A model generated the notes under the pieces. It made no database searches. It saw only the letters and a list, made by a program, of their open reading frames with translations, and was not told the DNA's origin. A stretch of DNA of 64,000 nucleotides from Coenobita brevimanus (Eukaryota > Arthropoda > Malacostraca > Decapoda > Coenobitidae), in assembly GCA_032717465.1 (NCBI GenBank), contig CM064713.1:9458950-9522949 (forward strand), read 5' to 3'. Shown in pieces: positions 60,396 to 64,000 of this stretch. Both the position numbers and the translations under genes were made by a program. Numbering within the stretch: position 1 is the first letter of the stretch; the number at the start of each line of letters is the position of its first letter.

Positions 60396-61903
60396 TATCT
60401 ATCTATTGCCAGACGCCTCAATCCCGTTTGGGGTGGCCACAAACAAATCGCCTCCAAGTCGCCCTGTCCCCCGCCATTTCACTCCCCTGCTCCCAACTCA
60501 CACCCCCCTCTCTCATATACCTCTCCACCCCATCTCTCCATCTCATCCTCTGCCTCCCCCTCCCTCTTTCCCCCTCCACCTCACTCACATACACTCTCTT
60601 CGTCAGTCTTTCACCCTCCATCCTCTCCACATGGCCAAACCACCTCAGTGTGTTCCTCATAACGCTTCCTATCACATCCACATCAACACCACAACGCTCC
60701 TTTATATCCTCATTCTTCAGCCTGTCTCTCCATGTGACTCCACAGGCTCCTCTTAAATAACTCATTTCCACGGCTCTCACTCTTGACTTGTGTCCTTCCA
60801 ACAACGTCCACGCTTCACTTCCGTACGTTAGAGTTGGTATCACAATACTGTCATGTAGTAACTTTTTCACTTCCATGCTCACTTCCCTGTTTCTTATCAC
60901 TGCTTTCAAAGAACCAGCAACCTTTCTTCCCTGCTGTACCCTTTCAAGCACTTCACCCTCCAAACCTCCATCCTTACTCATCACACTACCCAAGTACTTA
61001 AACGTACTCACATTTTCCAATTCCTCACCATCCAACCTCGCTGTACATTCACTGACTTCACCTCTCTCAAAGACCATCACTTTACTCTTCCCTACATTCA
61101 CCTTTAGATTCCGTTTCCTACACACTCTCTCAAACTCATCCACCAAGCCTTGCAGCTCTCCTTCGTCTTCACTCAACAACACGGTATCATCTGCAAACAA
61201 CAGTACAGGGAGTTACCAAACACTATCCTCTCTCACCAGGGCCACTCCAACATCCACTACCCTACCTTGTACCTCTTTTATTACCCCATCCATGTACAGA
61301 TTGAACAACCATGGAGACATGACACATCCCTGTTTCAAACCAACTTTCAAAGAGAAAAATTCACTTAGTTCACCATCCACACGCACGGCAGCCTTCGCAC
61401 CATCGTACATACTCTTCACAGCATTCAACAACTTCCCATCTATTCCATATATTCTTAACATTTTCCACAATCCTAGTCTATCCACCCTGTCATATGCTTT
61501 CTCCAAATCCATGAAAGCCGCATACAACTTCTTTCCCTTCTCTAGAAACTTTTCCACTAAAGATCTAAGAATGAATATCTGATCTACACAACCTCTTCCC
61601 TTCCTAAAGCCTCCCTGTTCTTCTCCAACTAATTTCTCTGTTCTTTCTCTAATTCTGTCAATAAGTATCCTACCATACACTTTTCCTATTATACTAAGAA
61701 GACAAATGCCCCTATGATTACCACACACTTCTTTTTCCCCTTTTCCTTTGTACAAGGGAATAATTATACCTGACTTCCAATCCTCCGGGACTCTACCTTC
61801 CTCCCAGGCCAATCTGCATATCTTCCACATCCATTCTACTACTAACTCTCCCCCATGCTTCAACATTTCACCACACACTCCATCAATTCCTGGGGCTTTC
61901 CCC
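60396..61903 (-). mobile_element. RTE-like LINE fragment 2, 5'-truncated
   Basis: Minus-strand fragment with a short (TATC)n 3' tail (60396-60407) and the same 3'-terminal sequence as fragment 1. LINE-A sequence stops after GATAAGTC and resumes at AAAAGTTACC; the 8 bases in between (AATGGCCG in other copies) are gone. The insertion therefore made a small target deletion and no duplication. Confidence 0.88.
60418..61903 (-). pseudogene. RTE-like reverse transcriptase, broken
   Basis: About 495 codons from the truncated 5' end (KAPGIDGVCGEMLKHGG) to the stop at 60418. It extends some 55 codons further 5' than fragment 1. RT motifs: GNHRGICLLSIIGKVYG, EEQGGFRKGRGCVDQIF, AAFMDLEKAYDRVDR, GLKQGCVMSPWLFNLYMDG, catalytic FADD, and the C-terminal LRWFGHVERMEGERLTKR. 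The one lesion seen is TAA at 61213-61215, three codons before LLFADD, where fragment 1 has Lys. The C-terminus is complete. Confidence 0.87.
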
Positions 61904-62435
61904 AAAAGTTACCAGTACGATCATCTACACGAGTCGCTCTACCATCGTTCAGAAGACAGAGTTTGGACTGTAGTATTAAGTTGGCTACTTGCTCCCCACG
62001 ACCATCAATCCTCAAGCTACCCCATTGATAGTGATGGGCGTTAAAATCGCCCAACACTAACTTATTCCCAGGGAGATGTTCCACTAGTGAATTTAAAGCA
62101 TCACTATCAATCGGGCCATGTGGAGGACAGTACAGAGAGCAAATAGACAGATACGTGTTATTAAATTTTACTCTACACGCGACCACTTCCAGAGTTGAAT
62201 TTAGAATCACTTCCGTTTCTGGGTGTGATTTTTGTGTGTATATGGCTACTCCGTGACCTTCATATCTTCTATACGAGTGGTAGTGTTTGAAATGTGGAGG
62301 ATCAGGGTGATCCTCCAGGCGCGTCTCCTGTAAACAAACAACGTCTGGCCTGTGTATAGAAAGCAAGATTGCTATATTGTGTAACTTATTCCCAATACCT
62401 CTACAATTCCACTGTAGTACAGTGAAAGCGACGGT
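61904..62435 (-). pseudogene. LINE-A copy 6 ORF2, 5' part: endonuclease N-terminus
   Basis: Open from the ORF1 TAA (62436-62438) through LQWNCRGIGNK, PDVVCLQETRLEDHPD and LVLGDFNAHHYQWGS to the RTE-like insertion. No ATG occurs upstream of the endonuclease, as in the other copies. The insertion removes a few codons around DLSLASPG. Confidence 0.86.
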
Positions 62436-63102
62436 TTAAGATTTTCGTTGGGGGCCAGTGTGCTTTGTCTTTTTTTGTCGCCCGCCAGCAGGCGAGCGAC
62501 TACCGGGGGACCTATCCCGGTGCTTGTTCACGGAAACCTCCATATTGTCGTCAATTACGAGGTTCCCTGACTCACCGGAGGAAGAGCTAACCTTCCTCTC
62601 CCTCGCTGGAGTGGGTTCTGGAAGAACATGAGGACGAGACTGTTTTGTGAGGGTTGTCATGTTACTTTTACTAAATTTGTCAGGCTTCGTTTTAGGCCGT
62701 ACTGATGGAGAGGCAGCTGCAGCCTGAGAATAAGTTGAAGCCTTAGGGACGTTAGTGAGAGAGTTGGAGCGGACAGGAGGTCGAGATAGAGATGTACTGT
62801 GAGTGGCAGTAGGGAGAAGGACAGGATCAGTCTGCGTCTCGACAGAGCACATCACAGGACGGGACATTACCGCCGAAGCATAGGACCTATTCGGCATGGG
62901 AGTTGCATGCAACTCCCTCACCTTTTTCCTAGCTTCGTAGTAGGAAATGCCCTCCGTTGCCTTCACTGTGCAGACCTCCTTCTCCTCCTTCCACTTGGGA
63001 CAATCCCTAGAGGAAATGGAGTGAGCGCCCTTGCAGTGGAAGCAACAGACCGTCTCAGATGTGTAATGTTCCGCCTCATGACCTTGGCTTGCACACTTGC
63101 CA
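62436..63102 (-). pseudogene. LINE-A copy 6 ORF1, C-terminal part
   Basis: An open frame of about 220 codons, from the middle of the second zinc knuckle (GKCASQGHEAEHY, last Cys lost) through the third knuckle (CFHCKGAHSISSRDC) and the conserved KEEKEVCTVKATEGISYYEARKK region. The Ser/Pro-rich tail ends in QRKS before TAA (62436-62438). No frameshift was seen. The N-terminal half is missing: sequence similarity to the other copies stops at 63102. Confidence 0.88.
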
Positions 63103-63687
63103 GCTAACGACAATGCAAGCCTGGCTTATATACACGAACTTAGAGAGGCAAGAAGAGCAACTCAGTGAAGAAAGAGGCGAAACAAAATGATTCAGAAATA
63201 ACAAAACACACTCTCAGGAGGTGAAAACAACGAACAGACTCGAGCAAATGTAGGAAGGAGCATCGAAAAACCCGTCGCCGTCGCCGTCCTCCTCCTCCTC
63301 CTCCTCACCATCTTGGGATCCACACGCATTAAAGCAGTGCTCCACATATCCAAGTGTTTCAACAACAAGCTTGAGTGAAGATCGGTGTGAAAGCGAATCA
63401 GATAAGTGTATAAGAGTCGTAGACATATTTCCCCCGTGTAAAGTATTTAAATAGATTTCATGTAAAAGTTTTAGAGCGGGTTAAAGGTGTAAAGTGTTCG
63501 CGTGTTCCTTTGTTTACATATATACCCACCCTGCACTTCGTATTCCTGCCCTTTCCCGCCGTTATTTCTGGTCTCAGACATATTATAGTTTATTTTCCGC
63601 AGATCAAGGTCAGTTAGAACGATATCTAACAAACAGATTATCTTTTCTCACTAGTAAATGGTGCAGTGAACCGAAAGTGTATTTACC
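63103..63687. other. Unassigned sequence beyond the array edge
   Basis: Not similar to any repeat family in this window. It has higher complexity and CpG content than its surroundings. On the minus strand an acidic frame of about 70 codons (63214-63426; contains SLSHRSSLKLVVETLGYVEH and a Glu/Asp run) could be a host exon. On the plus strand, TATATA at 63127, an arthropod-like initiator TCAGT at 63162 and a primer-binding-site-like TGGTGCAGTGAACCG at 63659 could instead suggest LTR/leader sequence. Neither reading is established. Confidence 0.35.
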
Positions 63688-63787
63688 NNNNNNNNNNNNN
63701 NNNNNNNNNNNNNNNNNNNNNNNNNNNNNNNNNNNNNNNNNNNNNNNNNNNNNNNNNNNNNNNNNNNNNNNNNNNNNNNNNNNNNNN
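63688..63787. other. Assembly gap (100 N)
   Basis: A run of exactly 100 N, the placeholder for a gap of unknown size. Orientation of the two sides relative to each other is not proven. Confidence 0.99.
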
Positions 63788-64000
63788 ATCTTCTATACAT
63801 CAGGGGTTGTGCCCCGACCCGTGATGTGCACCGTTGAGACACAGACTGACCTAACATTCGCTCCACATGCCCCACGCCCTACCTTTCAGTCTAAGCCTCC
63901 TGTACGCTCCAACTCTCTGACAGACATCCCTGTTGCGACTTCCTACTCCCAGGCTGCTGCTGCTCCTTCGCAGTCAGTGCGGCCAAAATCGAAGCCAGAC
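63788..64000 (+). pseudogene. LINE-A ORF1 fragment on the plus strand
   Basis: Encodes the segment C-terminal to the zinc knuckles (RPVMCTVETQTDLTF, SKPPVRSNSLTDIP, SYSQAAAAPSQSVRPKSKPD) in an open frame to the window end. Its orientation is opposite to the array. It resembles copy 1 more than copies 2-6 (for example TQTDLTFAP). The left end is cut by the gap. Confidence 0.85.

Larger units (their letters stand above)
56888..63102 (-). mobile_element. LINE-A copy 6, truncated in ORF1 and interrupted by an RTE-like fragment
   Basis: Last unit of the array. It has lost almost the whole 3'UTR, replaced by (TA)n (57150-57235), and ends abruptly at 63102 within the second zinc knuckle of ORF1, where unrelated sequence begins. 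The RTE-like insertion (60396-61903) replaces 8 bp of endonuclease coding sequence. The nonsense codons shared with copies 4 and 5 are present (TGA at 59889-59891, TAA at 60069-60071). Confidence 0.9.

Overview
This window is almost wholly transposable-element DNA from an animal genome. The families present point to an arthropod: I-clade LINEs with a C-terminal RNase H, an RTE-like LINE with short-repeat tails, a CR1/Jockey-group LINE and a SCAN-type Gypsy element. Together with the heavy (TA)n/(CA)n content they suggest a decapod crustacean, but that is inference. No intact host gene, tRNA, rRNA or CRISPR array was recognised. Two 100-N assembly gaps (398-497 and 63688-63787) bracket most of it.

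The backbone is a head-to-tail tandem array of one LINE, called LINE-A here. It lies on the minus strand with a unit of about 6.2-6.6 kb once later insertions are subtracted. A partial copy 1 (498-1883) is followed by copies 2 (1884-14091), 3 (14092-34567), 4 (34568-44331) and 5 (44332-56887), and a truncated copy 6 (56888-63102). Read 5' to 3' on the minus strand, each unit has a 5'UTR, ORF1 (Gag-like, three zinc knuckles), a TAA, ORF2 in the same frame (endonuclease, reverse transcriptase, RNase H, Cys/His tail), a 3'UTR holding two diverged ~238-bp repeats, an embedded TA/CA microsatellite, a UUCG-type hairpin and an oligo(A). The oligo(A) abuts the 5' end of the next unit at all five junctions. 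All copies are decayed. Copies 4-6 share two ORF2 nonsense mutations, so that part of the array probably grew by DNA-level duplication of a dead unit.

Younger elements are nested in the array. LINE-B copy 1 (4710-10672, + strand) interrupts ORF2 of copy 2. A Gypsy element with ~790-bp LTRs (14315-28195, - strand) sits in the microsatellite of copy 3 and itself contains an RTE-like fragment (17921-19241) and a nearly intact LINE-B copy 2 (19614-25868). A CR1/Jockey-like LINE-D (36741-40060) interrupts ORF2 of copy 4. LINE-C (49029-55262), a relative of LINE-B with an intact ORF1, interrupts ORF1 of copy 5. A second RTE-like fragment (60396-61903) interrupts ORF2 of copy 6. Duplicated target sites of 8-15 bp mark the B and C insertions; D and the second RTE fragment show small target deletions instead.

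The Gypsy element encodes integrase upstream of reverse transcriptase in one uninterrupted frame. This is the unusual Gmr1-like order, and its Gag has a SCAN-like region, as expected for that lineage. At the right end, 63103-63687 is unassigned sequence, and after the gap a LINE-A ORF1 fragment reads on the opposite (+) strand.
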